Below the pieces are notes generated by a model. It saw only the letters and a program-made list of their open reading frames with translations, did not search any database and was not told the origin of the DNA. The position numbers and the translations under genes are program-made. From Nautilus pompilius (taxonomy: Eukaryota; Mollusca; Cephalopoda; Nautilida; Nautilidae): DNA of 64,000 nt. Shown in pieces: positions 12,901-28,000 of this stretch. How positions within the stretch are numbered: position 1 is the stretch's first letter; each line of letters begins with the position of its first letter. Where the stretch lies: the NCBI GenBank assembly GCA_018389105.1, contig JACATO010000121.1:310001-374000 (forward strand), given 5' to 3'.

Positions 12901-15646
12901 AGTAAAATAGATAACAACAGAAAAGTCAAATTTCTCTATAAGGGTCAGTCACAATACTACTTGTCAGGAATTGTGCTTATATACAAATATACACAATGTG
13001 GACCATTTCCTCTGTGATAGATTTAATGTCAATCACAGAATTTTTACAGCTTCAGTTAACCAGATTGGTTAGCAACATTATCCATTAACATTTTTATCTC
13101 TGTTTCTCATACATCAACACAATGTATACTAGGGACAATATTCAAATGAAACTCAGCCTTTGCTGTAACTGTATTAGCTAGTTTTTATATGAATGTTGTC
13201 CCCTGTGCATATCTGAAACAACAGACAACTTTACCCAGCTAAAAAATTGTTAGCCCTCTTTAAATACCAGATCCCTAACTTACTTTGAAGTAATGGTGAG
13301 CCAGAATATTGCGCAGAGAGAGAAGTAATGGATGCCAATTCCCACAATCTGACATGCTCGTCTGTGATCCACCCGATTGATTCCCATTGTGAAAGCAATG
13401 ATCAATAACAAGATACTGATGTTGATGTTGATCACTGAATGCTTCATCTTTTTTGGAATTCGAATAAATCTGTGAAAAGAAATTTTGAATTTCATATTTA
13501 ACTACCAACTTCAAAAGAAAAAAATTATTTAAAAATTTCTAAGGGGCTTCTAAAAATCTCTTTCTGTACTGCCTTCCTAAACTTGTTTGGAAAAAATAAT
13601 GGGGACATCTAGAATTTCTTTGTTTCTTGATTACATCGGTGCCAAGACAGAAAACAAAGAAACACAATTTATCAAATTATTCTTTTTCAAACTGTCAGGA
13701 TAGATAAATGCAAAGAAGCTGGTTTATCTCCCGTTAATATTCACATGTCGACTTTATAAGTATCAAACACTTTGTTTCCAGTCGCGGCTTTTGAAATACA
13801 AGGTTTTTAACGTCAGTGTCTGACAGCCAAGAAATGCAGATCAAAAGATAAAATTACTTGAAGCATGTGATGTAGGTGACCATGACGGCAATGGTGCACA
13901 GCACGCAAACACAACTCCCTATGTAAATCACAGGCTCCATCATCATGAACCCACTAATCAAAACCGGGGTCAGATCCTGAAAGAGAAGTGAGCAAAAGCA
14001 ATGTCAGACTTGAAAGATAACCATGTCTGTAGAAATAAACGCCACTTTCTAACAAAACCACATAAGTACACCTCCTCTTATTGCTAAGATGTTTCTTTAA
14101 ATATTATTTCTAATTTAATTTTCAAAAAAGGGAAATCAAATAGGAGGAAATTTTTTTTTCTGTATCTGACCAAAAAGCTACCTTAAACCTGACACTAGCA
14201 TAAAGAATACCAGTAATTACAGAAGCATGTAACAATATGGTAGTTTCATTGGCCCTTTTAAAACAGAATAATGGCAGTGGAAATTAAATGGGAATTAACT
14301 CAATCCTTACTTGAAGAATGGCAAAGTTTGTGAGATGATAACTGAACTACTGTAGTGTTCAGGTGCTGGTCCACTATTTCACATCCGTCCGTCCTCCAGT
14401 CTCCGAGACCATCTGAAATTAGGAAATAGAGGTTATATTTAAATTTTGTCAACTGTGTATGCCCAAAAAACAAACTGGTGGTAGCAGAACGGTACATCAT
14501 AATCAGTGGTGTACAATGGGGACTATATTTTCAGAAGATAAGTCTCAAAATTGGTGAATGGTATCCCTTCCCATAGGCCCCATATAAAGAATTAAGAGGA
14601 AAGCGTTGATGAGTTACAGCAGATAGAGTCTTAAGTATTCTAACAGTAACAGCATGGAAGCTGCATGGTAGTATAGGTATCCTGGGATGAGGCTTCATTT
14701 ACCTGTTTGGCCTAAGACATTTTTGTCATGGTACAACTAAAGATTTTTAAGTCATTCTGAGGAATGAATGAATACAGACAGAGAGGTTTATTGACACGAC
14801 ACTAGGGGTTATAAATAGTAAAACATGATTAGAAAATCTTTTTCTAAAATTAGTTTTATTCTATTCCTTGCTCTCTTGACCCCTTCAGAGTTGAAATAGA
14901 AAATTAGAATTTACAGCTATAAATCTGAGGAATGTCAGTCTGGAACTGTCTTAAAACAAACAAAAAAAAACAAAGACATGCTAGATCTTGAATTTCCCAT
15001 GATTCCTGATCCTTCCAGAAATTTCTGCAGATTACTGACAAATATTTTCAAGTAGAGAATGAACCCAGGATAGATTCTGTAATTTTAAAAAAAATTTTGT
15101 AAATATGAGCAATGGCATACTGGGATATAAAAGATGTTATGTATTAAAATAGTAACATCTGAATAAAGGGCAGTCCGGAATCATGAAACAATTACCAGTT
15201 TTACATTCCAAGGAAATGAAATAGACCCGCCAAACTTTTGAATAGTTGTCTCCCTTTGGACACCTACCTCTCAGCTGTTTCTTTGTAAATAAATGCTGGT
15301 TTTCTAACCCACAACATTAAATAAAGTTTTCAGCAAGTATTTTTAATGTAAAGCAGCTTTTTGTTGCTGGAAATTTTAGCAATTAACATTAACACTTGCT
15401 TCATTAAAAGCTAAGAATTTACAATACAAAGCAAGCTTTTCACTGCTACAGAGATTCAACCATCCTTCTCTGGTACCAAACATGGAGTAGGCAGATGGAG
15501 GTCATGTCTCCAGACTTACTGTGAGGGGCTGGGCTCTCTCTCCCATTAGATTCCAGACTGTGACAGGGTTTTCCTGATACATACCAAAAATATCAGCAAC
15601 TTATTTTTTTTTTATTTTAGCTTGTGAAACTTGATGGAATTAAAAC

Positions 15647-15691
<45 letters not shown>

Positions 15692-18600
15692 TAATAATAA
15701 TAATAATAATAAATTGTAAATAAGCTGCCATGCCCACATCCTGAGGTGTACAGTAAAACTTCATGACTTACTGTTGGCATCAAAGTCCCAGTAAACAGCT
15801 TGCAGTTTGTGCCTCAGAGCAGGGGCCTGGAAGGTAAGGACAACTGGGTCGCTGAGATTTGTAATCGGGTTACCTGTAATGCAAAACACATGGCCCCTTA
15901 AAGCTCAGGCATCAGCTTTAACATGGGATCTTCTTTCTTATCTTGGTTTCTGTTGCTTTTGGGCTGCTTTCATACCAAAAGAGAGTGGATCAATTTCACA
16001 ACCCTGAGATCTTTCACTTTCCACCAGCATTTTCCCTTTGTGTGTTTTTCTTTACTAACATTTAAAGTGTTTTCTCTTTAGTGCCCTTTCCAATCTGCTT
16101 TTATTTATAAACAAAAATCCTTTAAAAACATTTAACAGGAAACAAAACAGTTCAAGGGAAACCTTATATAATGAGTGACTGAATGTACTATACATACATA
16201 CATACACCAGCAGTCACAAATGTAGACCCACCAATAAAATAAGCCAATAAATGTATTATTAGTGCAGGCAGTTTACATAAACAAGCATAGGACTGTAAAA
16301 GACATAAAATGTTTGTGGTAGAACTTTAATTATTTTGCATTAAAATATCCTGACATGTTTATACTTATGGCTGCCATACATACGCATAACCAAGCACATA
16401 TGACGACTACCTAGAGACTGAAGGAGAGACAGAACCCCATCCCAGAGGTGTTATTCAGACTAAATCAGTTTTGCTCTCAATTTTAAAAATAAAATAAAAT
16501 GAGCCAGAGTTTTCGCAAAAATGTCAAACCTGATCATGCACGCATCATCTCCACAAGAAGATGGGCAATCCTAGATCACTTCCATGATGGACTAGAAAAA
16601 AGGAGTACTTATGTGGTAAGCTCCAAAAATTCCTACTGGAACTCCTCATTTTCAGATGTGGGAAGAAACCCACACGGGCGAGAGCAAGAAGCAGCCATGT
16701 TCCCAGTGGGAATAAGACTCTGGCTGTCAATCTTGGCAGTTCAGAAGACTAACCGCTGAACGAATGCACCAACCCAAATTAGACAACGTAAATCTAAAAC
16801 TAAATGATGAAAAAAAAGAAAAAAATTTGAAAAATAACAGTAAACAAAAACATAAGATCTCAAAATTGAAAACAAACACTGGATTCAATACTATTGAGTA
16901 ATTTATCATTCATAATTTATGCATTCTGATGATGCCTTTTTTAAAATCTGTTTTTCCACTCTAATTCATAATCCAAGATTTCTTTAGGAAACTAGAACTA
17001 TGTTCATGAATTCAAACCTGATCAACACGTACCAACACTGCCCGATATTACCATTGATACCACCTGCCAGTCACCATCAGTGAAACCGCGTCCCCTGGTG
17101 TTCACAATGGGGAATAGAGAGGGCACTCTGTGCACAGAAAACTCTATGCCAACCGTCTTCAAAGGTTCATCAATCAGGTGGTCTGAGTTAGTAAACAACG
17201 TTTTAGGCAGAAGAATTGATGTTGATAGTCCCTGAGTAAAGAAAACAGAAAACATACAAGGGGATAAAACTAATGTTTCAAATGTCAGCCAAGAAAATCT
17301 TCTATTGGTTTTAAGGTGGAAACCATAACAGAAGGCATATAAGTTCAGTGCTTCCATTACCCTATCAAATTCTGCATGTCAAAGGATAAAATACATACAG
17401 GGATAAAATTTGCTCTTAAAAATGGGGAGTGATGATATCAAGCAAATATCTGAGATTCTCATTGGTTTTCTTTTTTTGTTTTTCGTGCTAGTGCATTACT
17501 TTAGAAACATACAAACCCATTCCTGGCCAAGCGAGCAAATAATGTAGCACTTCTTCACACACAGGATAAGAACTATGAATGAGATTTTAAGTTCTGGTGG
17601 GTTACACAGTAAAATGTTAAAACTGAACAAACCTGTCATCCCATTAGTGGGATATTTCATAAATCCACGAATATATGAGAAAGTACCAATGTCACTCCAG
17701 TATATACATTATACATATGTAAGGATTCAAAGCAAACTCAGTAATTATAGATCAGTCAGCACAACAGCTGCAGGAGAAACTACTTGTCTAGATACACACT
17801 TGGCTCAACATAAATTTTGGCAAGTAAAATACTGTTACTAATTTGTTAGAAGATAGTTACACACACAAAGACAAAGGAAGTTTTATATCTTAATATTAGT
17901 AAAGGTTTTGACAAGGGTCCACATAAACATTTGGGAAAACTTATGGTGATAACAGAAATCTGTTCTTGTAGATTTGAATTATTTGAATAATAGACCTCAG
18001 TTCTTCATGGTGTTTTAAAATGGAGATACAGAATGTCACCAGCAGGGGTGGGGTGTCCAGAGATTCACAAGTCTGTCCAATTCTTATACACTCTATCTCC
18101 AATTATCATGGCGTTTTCAATCCTTTATAACTTTGAATTTTACAGGTTATATGAAGTTTAAAATGTACTGAATGTGCCACATTGGAGCTTGTAACTCCAT
18201 TTACAGATGTCGAGCCTACCCTGATGCTTATAAACGTTTAACATGAAAGCTGAAATAACAGAAACATTTTTTTTAAAAAAGACTTGGATTTTTTTGTCTT
18301 TCCAACTTATAAACACCTTGATTAGATCTCCACAATTTGATTTTTTAAAGCATGCAAAAGGACTAACATTCCCACAAATCATTCTACAAATCTCCTTTGT
18401 GTCCATTCCAGTTGTCAACTTTCCTATAAAATATGGAAAAACACTATAAGTCAGGACAAATCCACTGATATGTCAAAAGCAGAGTGGTAGTACAGTAATG
18501 AAAGTGAATGACTGACAGAGGAACTATCCAGTATTGGGCGACTGGTAACTATCTATAGGGGTATGGCTTACAGATGTGTGGGGGTCCTCCTTCACTCCAG

Positions 18601-20789
18601 AAGACAATGATAAATGGCATAAATAAATACAGTTACAAATAAACTTAATATAAAAATTAACAGAATTTTGACTGGGAAAGAAAATATGTCAAAGATGCCT
18701 ATGCTATTCTAAACATCGAAGCTGAGTAAACATGAGGTTTTTACCAGATTCGTGGAAAACTATGCCTAGAAGAATTGATGAGTTGGAATAATTTGAACAA
18801 TTTTACACATTTCAACGCAGGGTTCTCTCTGAACGTTTTAACCCTCTAACTTACTTTACTGACTACTCTTCTTTTTCTTTTTTGGAAGACATCAATATAG
18901 AAACTAAAAGTTTAATATTAGAATTTTCTTGTTAAAGCTTTACTACATTAATTAATCTTACAATTTACCGGAATAGATAAAATGAAAATAAATTGATCAT
19001 TTTATTACTGATGTATTCATTAAATATATATTCTATTATTTAACATTTTTTTTTCCTTACAGATCCAGCAGAAATGTTCCTTTTAGTTTACCATATATCT
19101 TGCCCCGCATATGATAATGCTATTTATCACAAAATCCTGTTGGTTAGCCAGTTTTCCTTTGTGACAATAAAGAAGGGTTAAAGAAGCCAACAGAAAACTA
19201 GGAGTATATGTTACTATCTTCTTCCTCTTTCTAAAACGAAAAGTTCACTTCCTCGATACAGTGGCTCCCTCTGTACATGTGGTACATTTCCTGCTCCTTT
19301 GACTTACCTGATTACTAGCAAAAAGCTGAATATGTTTTGGAAAATAAACCAAAAATAATTAGAAAAATGAATATGACATGTTACCAGTGCCTATAGATAG
19401 TTTTCTAACAACAAAAAAAACAGTTTTTATGAAAGTTCTATTCTTTTTTTTTATTTTCTAATTAATGAAACAAAATCAAATGTTAACATCTGGAAATTAT
19501 CTTCAGTTTTCTTCAAGCTTGCATAGAGTGCTGAAAATAATGGTGTAAAATGTCAGTCTGTTTACACTGATCAGATGGTAGGAAGCTTGTACCAAATTCT
19601 GCTAGCTATTTTTCCTTGAATTACATGCACATGTGTATAACAGTATAATCAGAAAATCAAAAGGAGGTTCTACATTTAGTCTGAATGCAAATATATTTGG
19701 CCAGATGGCCTTGCTGCAGATGTGTTTAAGTAAAGAATCACACTAATAACTGGCGAAACAACAGCAGAAATAAATACAGCTTACCTTTTGTGAGACATTG
19801 AGAAATGTGGAAAGATTTACAGATGATCCACAGGTAAACTGGTCATCATGGTGACCAGGTCTGGTGAAGCTGCCCATCATGTAGCACGCCATGCCTTGGA
19901 CATTTTCCAGCGTCTTGTTGAAAGCCTTAACCATCACGTTCTCTGTTTGACCAGTCACATAGCTGTTCGACAGCAACATGCGCTGCGTGATGTGCTTGAT
20001 ACTTTTCACCAAGCTGAGACGCCAAGCAAAATTACAAAATTACCAACCAGTGGGAAGGAAAAAAAGGAACAAATTTTTATGCAAGTTGAACCATTAGAAG
20101 TAACCTAAAACATCTACTAAATACAAAATGTCAAGGGGAAATAATCTGTTAATGACTATTTCTTTCATGCAAATTCAACTTATTTAAAAGACGGTTTGGA
20201 AATGAAGCAGGGAGGTGAGAGGTAATAAGTGCAGAGCCGGTGTGGAAACTGCCCACAATGCAGAGAGGTTCATGAACATCTCTCACACAGGCTGACCAGA
20301 GGCAGTCTTGTTATCTTGGTGCCGCCAGTAGTTAGAACAATTATAATGGTGGAAATTACCCCCAACCCCAAAGGGCAGATCCTAGTGTGTTAAGGTTTAG
20401 TAAACATTTTTAAAAAATTCAGAAAAATAAACAAACTAACCAAAGTTATAAAGAAACCAAAACAAAATAATAGAAAATGAAATTGCCAACAAAAAGTAGA
20501 TGGTGGGTAGCATTTGAATAGCAGTACCAAAATAAGCTGCTGGTTAAAAGGAAGCCAAATGTTTAATGGACAACAATCATATAATTAGCAGTCAGAATTC
20601 CACCTGATCATTAATCGTATAACAAAATGTTTTAAACATCTGTCTCTTCTCCATCCTCTCATCACACACTAGTTTAGGGGGGGGAAAAACAACAGTCATG
20701 GTCTTAATTTACTTTTTATTTATTCAAAATGTCTGCTGTTTTTAATAATTAACATTAAGTTATCTCCCTTTAGCCTCTTTTCCCCCCCA

Positions 20790-20821
<32 letters not shown>

Positions 20822-23800
20822 GTTTTACTCTGTTTAAAACCACTTTTTCTCTTTTTCATTTTTAACTGTCTCCCTTTTGTGACAGATGATGATACTATTT
20901 TCCAGAAAATTATTTGGATATCTCTTCATAGAGGAAAGGATGTATATACAGGGAGTGTTAGTGTATTCAAGATGATTTGGAGCAGACCCTCCTCTGTTGG
21001 ATGAAGATTGTTAAGTTTACAGCAGAGTCACTGTAAGCCTGCAGAATCATAACTGCACAATGAAGACTTACAAAGTATGTCTAAAGACAAAAAGGAATAA
21101 AAAATATATTTATGTCCTTAATCCTTTCTGAAGCAAACAATTCTAGATTTCACATGCTTAAAAGAGAAAATAATTTAGAAGATGGTTGCACAAAATGCAC
21201 CAGCCTCATTGACATTACTGAAAATATAGTAAAGAGTCGTGGAATGACTCAAATAGCGTAAATGACTTGGCACATAGTTCAGTAATTCAAACAAAAATGA
21301 AAATAAAATCAGACAATAGTGCAGAAAGTAAAAAGCGCCGAGTATAACCACTCGCTTCCAAAAAGTGGTCAGTCACTGTTACTTTTGGTTCATTCACATG
21401 GTTGGTGAAATATCTCAACCTACACAGAGGAATGGTGCAGAGTTGTCAGCAGGTCTCCTGGAGCAACAGATACCTGTCAGACCCTCCTCAACATCTATCC
21501 TGTCAAACCAGCTGAATGATGATAGATCCAAAGTGTGCTTGCTCAAAATCTCTACATCATCAGAAGTAAATGATTCAGTGTTAGACTGCATATCATAGAT
21601 TAAATACAATCATACAACAGATCTAGCACAGATAGGAACACGTATGTAAAACAAAGTGATAAAAATAGACAAAATAAGTGATAAGGTGGACCAGCATCCT
21701 CCTGCATGTGCTATCTACAGTATAAGGAAAGTGATAATCAAACAACTAATCACAGACTGCAAGGCCATTTTTAGCTAAGTTGCCTCAGAAAGGATTAATA
21801 AACACATAGTTACAGCAATTTACCATATTCAGAAAAACAGTGAAAAGAAACATAACAATCATTATAAGCTTATTTCACCTTAAATTAAGAACAATCATTA
21901 TTAGTATATTTCCGTTTTTAGTAAAACTCTCCCCTAATAAACAAAACAGGCTTGTTTGATCTTCTTACCGTGAGCAGCTATTGTTCTTTCTCTGAGCATG
22001 AACAAGGAGTTTCTCATTGAGCTTTGCCATTTTACTGACCACCTCCAAGATAATGTTGTAAATCTATTTTTTTTTAAAAAAAAAAGAAAAAAAAAAGCAC
22101 TTGAAAATACAATGAACAAAAACTATTTATAACTTTCCATGTGGCTAACTAATGCTCAGGAAGCTTTTATATACATCAGTTTGGAATCATTTCAAAATGT
22201 CCAATGAAATAAGGCTGCATGTTAACAACGCACAGCAGCAAGACAATTCATCATAGTGGACTTAATGAATTGTCAGTGATTGTATAAATTTACCAAAGGA
22301 TCTAAGCTCAGTCAGCCACGTTGGAATAGTTCAGTTTCCAGACACCTGCTTCATTCAAATAACAAATGAAAAATATCTTTTCATTTCTAAAGTAAAGCTG
22401 CATGGAGCTTTGTATAGATACACATCTCAGAGAGGCAGGATTTATTCATCTGAAGAATTTATATTATAAGAAATGTATGATTTAATTGTGTTTTAAATCA
22501 TCATTTACGTTTTTTTTTTAAATTTTGAACAAATTGCTTCAACAATAAAACTCGTTAGGCAGCAGTTATGCCCCTTTGATGCTATGTTCACTCAACTGAT
22601 TGCTGATCAATCTAAAAACCATGAAAACAAATGTCACAGAATAATAGTGTTTTATTGTAATTTATAGATCTCAAAGAACGTTTTGAGCAAACAAGCATAG
22701 AAATACTGTTGATAAATTGGCCTCCATGTCTAAAATGTTTCTAGTAACAACTTGACTATATCACTCATCTCAAGAATATTTCTGTAAATCTAATAAACTT
22801 CTGACAGTTTTCAAATGTGTAATAGCTCTCCCCCATCAAGAAGATCACAAAAAGTCTGTGCCGGATGGTGAACTGCGTATTGTTCAATATTGGTTCTGAC
22901 CACTACTTACCACTCTGCTTACTTCAAAAGACCACAAAACACGGGGCCAGACTTTCAAGTATCAATATGAAAATATTTAGCTTTTTAATGCACATTTGAT
23001 AATTTGTGATGTTGGCAATAAAACCAAGTCATAAACAATAGTGGCACAAATCAGAACTTTGTGGATTTCGATGTTTCTCTGAGGCCATTTTTTCTCAAAT
23101 AACCAGTTTAATGTGCTTGCCTGCTCTTTTAAACTAGATCACAACCAAAACTACATTAATATCCAGTACGGCCTCAGTAAGTTTCTTGCTTTAAAAAGAA
23201 AAAATAATAATAATATGGCTGAAAACCTTTCTTGCTTGAACCATACCAACATGCAAAAATGTATCAATATAAAATCTTTCACATTATTTCTTACTAACCT
23301 GCCTAAATTTGGTAATGTAACTTATTTAACGATTTTCTAAATAAATATATATTTTCAGGTTGCTCATATTCAAGTAAGCCGCCATTTTGTTTTTTCAATC
23401 CCTCCCAAGCATAAATAAAACTAATTTTCTTTTTGTTAACAGAAACTTTCATCAAAACCATGTGCAAAATTTACATGTATATATATATATATATATTGTA
23501 TATTAATAACCACAAAAATAACAATTTTATTCTTTCAAATCTGAAAAAAAATGTTTAGAAACTGATAAACTGAAAAATAATTAGTATCAACAATCATACA
23601 TGTTGAAAAAATATAAGGTCATTTAAATAGATGACAATTCTCCTTCACCAGGCACTAGATTACTTCAGCATATATAATGAAACATTTTAATGAGTGGTTG
23701 TCTCATCTTTGGTATTAATTCAAGAGTCTTCATAATGACAGCTGCAGGATTCAGATCTCACTCACATTTTTCTGCACATATGGGACCAGTTTATCAATGA

Positions 23801-24244
23801 TGTCTGCAACAAGAGTGACTTCTATTGAGTACTGAATCCATGACTTCCCACTGAGGATACTTTGGAACTCACTTGCAGTGTCAATTGCATTTTTTTCATC
23901 AATGCTCCTCTGAAAAAAGAGAGAGAAGAAAGAATGATTTAAAATTCTGTTTAAAGGAACAAATGTGAATTCTTAGTTTTCATCAATAAATAAAAATCTG
24001 TTTCACAAAGTTCGGTCATAAATAAAGATGAATTTGTTAAATTTTCAATTAGACTTAAGTAAAGGTTTAAAAAAACAAATACTGGTTGATTGGAGCCCGT
24101 TCTGCTAGGCACATACAGGGGCTAAAACATGTTATCAAGAAAAGTCAACATTCTTTTATTAACAAACTTTTATTACATTTTTTCTTTTTGTAAACCTACA
24201 TAATACCTCTTAAGAAAAATTGAAAAATGTACATATATTTGCTG

Positions 24245-24298
<54 letters not shown>

Positions 24299-24802
24299 AG
24301 ATCCATCAGAGAGAGAGGATGGAGAGGGAAGATGAGAGACGGAGGGGAGAGAGAGAGAGGGGGGATTAGAGAGAGAGAGAGAGATGGAGAGAGAGACAGA
24401 GAGAGAGAAAGATGGACAAAGAGTAAGAGAGATTGAGAGAATGGAGAAAAGAGAGAGAGAGAGGAAGAGAAATAGAGAGAGAGAGAGGAAGATGGCGAGA
24501 GAGAGAGAGAGAGAGAGAAAGATGGACAGAGAGTAAGAGAGATTGAGAGGATGGAGAAAGAGAGAGACAGATGGAGAGAGAGAGAACAGAGAGAGAGACG
24601 AGAGGAAGAGAAATAGAGAGAGGATGGCGAGAGCGAGAGAGAGCTGAGAGAGAGGCGAGAGAGAGAGAGAGAGAGAAGAGAGAGAGGAAGAGAAATAGAG
24701 AGAGAGAGATCCATCAGAGAGAGAGAGAGGAGATGGGGAGAGAGAGAGCGAGAGAGGTGGCAGAGAGCGAGAGAGAGACTGAGAGAGAGAGGAGAGAGAG
24801 AG

Positions 24803-24834
<32 letters not shown>

Positions 24835-24993
24835 GAGAGAGAGATCCAGAGAGTCAGAGAGATGAGAGGCTGGAGAAAGAGAGAGACAGATGGAGAGAGA
24901 TAAGAGAGAGAGAGAGAGAGGAAGCGAAATAGAGAGAGAGAGATCCATCGAGCAGAGAGAGATGGAGATGGAAGAGAGAGAGAGAGAGGGATG

Positions 24994-25038
<45 letters not shown>

Positions 25039-28000
25039 AAGATGGACAGAGATTAAGAAGATGAGAGGATGGAGAGAAGAGAGAGCCAGATGAGAGAGAG
25101 AAAGAGAGAGAGAGAGAGGAAGAGAATAGAGAGAGAGAGATCCATCAGAGAGAGAGAGATGGAGATGGGAAGATGGAGAGACGGAGAGAGAGAGAGAGAG
25201 GAGAGAGAGAGGGGATGTAGAGAGAGTGAGAGATAGAGAATAACATCAATAGAATTTTCTTTTAAATTCTTATCAACCCAGTCACTATCAACCATCATCC
25301 TTGGCAATCAGCCACCCACCTTTACAACTCACTCGCTGTTGTCTACATCATCTTTGGCTATAGGAGTGAAAACAGTCAGTCATTTTCGCACTGACTCACA
25401 CAATGGACAAACAAAGAGAAAACCCTGAACATAATCAGACAGACAAAATGAAGTTTGTAATTTACTTGGCAGAAACTTTAGCAGGCATGTGGGATTACTG
25501 AGCATCCTTATTCCTACATCTCTTGAACCAATGACCTATTAAAAATAAATTTTCCATCTTGGATTTCCCACCACTGATCAATGACAATTGTGGTTTAACT
25601 TCCTCTCACCTTTCATTTACTGTGCAGGGGGATTTTTGTATAAAATCCCATGAAGTTCAAATAGTCATGTACTTTGTTCTGCTTACCGTTTATCAAAGTA
25701 ATTCTGCTTGCTAGTCAGTTTTAAACTTGGACAACTATTCTGACAGTTAAGTTGGTGGGCCAACCACTAATTACCAAGAAGCGTCTTATCAAGATTTGAT
25801 ATGAAAAGGCATTATTATTATTAACCAGGTAATTCAAATACCAGCAAATTAAACAAAATTTTCTTAGTACTGGCACCTGAAAGTTCGTATCCTAAATCTT
25901 ATTTATTAATTTGGTCATTAAATAATTAACAGAAAACTTGACTTAAATACGACCCTGACGAAATTATATTATCCACTGTCATGCGTTATCAGTATTGCAC
26001 AAGTTTAACAAGACCTGAAGATATCAGATATCTAGACAGTGGCATTCATTTTCGTTTTGGACAGTATTTTCTGAGCAGCTCAAACATCTCTTACCCGTAA
26101 AAGTTTTTATACTTTACATGCTAAAGTATGAATCAGTGACTATAAAAAAACACTTCCATTGAAGTTCTATCCAAAAAGTGTCATGTTTGATGAAGACTTC
26201 TAAAGAAATATTTTAGCACAAGTGTACGTCCACCTTAAAATCCTTGTTATCACCATCTATGGAATGGCATCTGTATCAAGGCATACAATTATCATCATGA
26301 GGAGATTAAGATTTATACAATGGGAGAATTTGGGCTGAATGACATTGTTGAACACATTGGTATGCACAAGTGTATTTTAAAGTAATGTTCTGTCATAATC
26401 ATACACCACTATCTAATTAGTCATTTGTCGATAGCAAGGAACCAGTGCTACCACCATCCACATCAAACGTTTACAAACTGTTAAATCAAACAGTAAAACA
26501 ACTGAAGTGGCAACATCATGGTGAGAGTTGCTGTAAACTAGAATCTTGTAGCCTAGAGCACAAGAACAGTATTTATCACCCAGTTCTCCCTCTTCTACAG
26601 AGACATGGACTGTCTCAGATATGCCAGCAAGACAATCCCTGGTCCCTACTTTCCTGTACAACTTAAAAGGCATTTCTTATTCTCAGGAGGCTTCCCACCT
26701 TCTTGAAAAAACTAAGCTAAGCTAAAAGTAACACTGGAATAATCTCCTTAACCAAACCACGTTGAGCGTAGATTAGTTTATAGCACAGTTAACCAAAAAA
26801 AGATAAGTATTATAAAATATCAAAGAGCTCAACAAATACATGTTTGAATGGTTGGATGAAGGAGATCATATTAATGTTATTTGTATCATAGCTAGGAAAC
26901 CATCAAGACTTATGTAAGGACCCCAAGAAGAAGAAATGGCTACCAATAAGATTCTTAAAGCAATATGAAAAGTCTACTTTAATAATAAACTGTGTTGAAA
27001 CTTTACACAATTTATAATGTCCTTTATTAAGAGAATACAAAATGAAAACTTTTAGTTATTACGTAAACCTTTATCAGATTCTCCCATCAAATCTCTAGAA
27101 TAAAAACTGATATAAATCTAATGTTTCTAGCGTTTTTTCCGTATTCTAAATGCTTGAAAGCCAGGAACACTTCAGAGGAATCTACACTGAAGTCTTTCGA
27201 ATAATTCAATATTCTTCTTCAAAGATGAAGATAAACTGAAGTTATTACACCTTACAAACTAATAATCAAATTGAAATTAGCCATATGAATAGTTGTAAAA
27301 GGTCTGTAATTTATTTATGTTTCAGTTTTAAGAAACTTCCAACAGCTTACCTGAGCAAGACTGCTGAGTTTACGTGTAAGTTCCACAATGTACTCGCACT
27401 TGCTGAGATCCAGGTTCTCCCAGGTACCCATCTCATTACAAAAATACTTTGCATACTGGTTCCTGCCAAAGTTGCACTGCTGCTCGACATGTATCCCTGC
27501 AACAGTCTTCTTCCACAGGTACACTCCCTTTATTGTCCGCACCACTTCACGTGTACAGTAGAGGGCATCACTGGGGATCACAACAACATTGACAGACTTG
27601 GAGTTGTTACCACGAGGCGTGGTCACACGGCACTCCCAGATGCCCTGGTGGTCTTTGGCAAGATTCTCTAGTACCAGGTTGTAGATGAGGATCCCACGAT
27701 CCTGGAAGAACGATTGGTGGACAAAAATCCCTGCCGAGCGATTGTTTACCACGGGCTCACCGCCACGAATCCAGAACATTTTCGTCTCTGGACCCACCAC
27801 CGCTGCTCGGCACTGGAATGGCAACTTGTCCCCTTCAAAAACTATCTGGTTTGTTGATGGGAGCAACTGAAACACACGGAGATTTAAAGGATGTTCTGAA
27901 ATAATAAAATAAAAAAAATTTTTAATTCCTAAATATTAAATATCTGTAGGAGGCACTGGTAGCCATCAAACTATGTTATATCAGCTCATTAAGCATACAA

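Noticed and set aside
15647..20821. Trinucleotide runs as possible coding repeats
   Set aside because: They lie in introns, outside all phase-consistent exons, and would encode only homopolymers.
24196..25307. Long Ser/Leu-rich and Arg/Glu-rich open frames across the GA array
   Set aside because: GA repeats lack stop codons in several frames; the products are simple-sequence artefacts.
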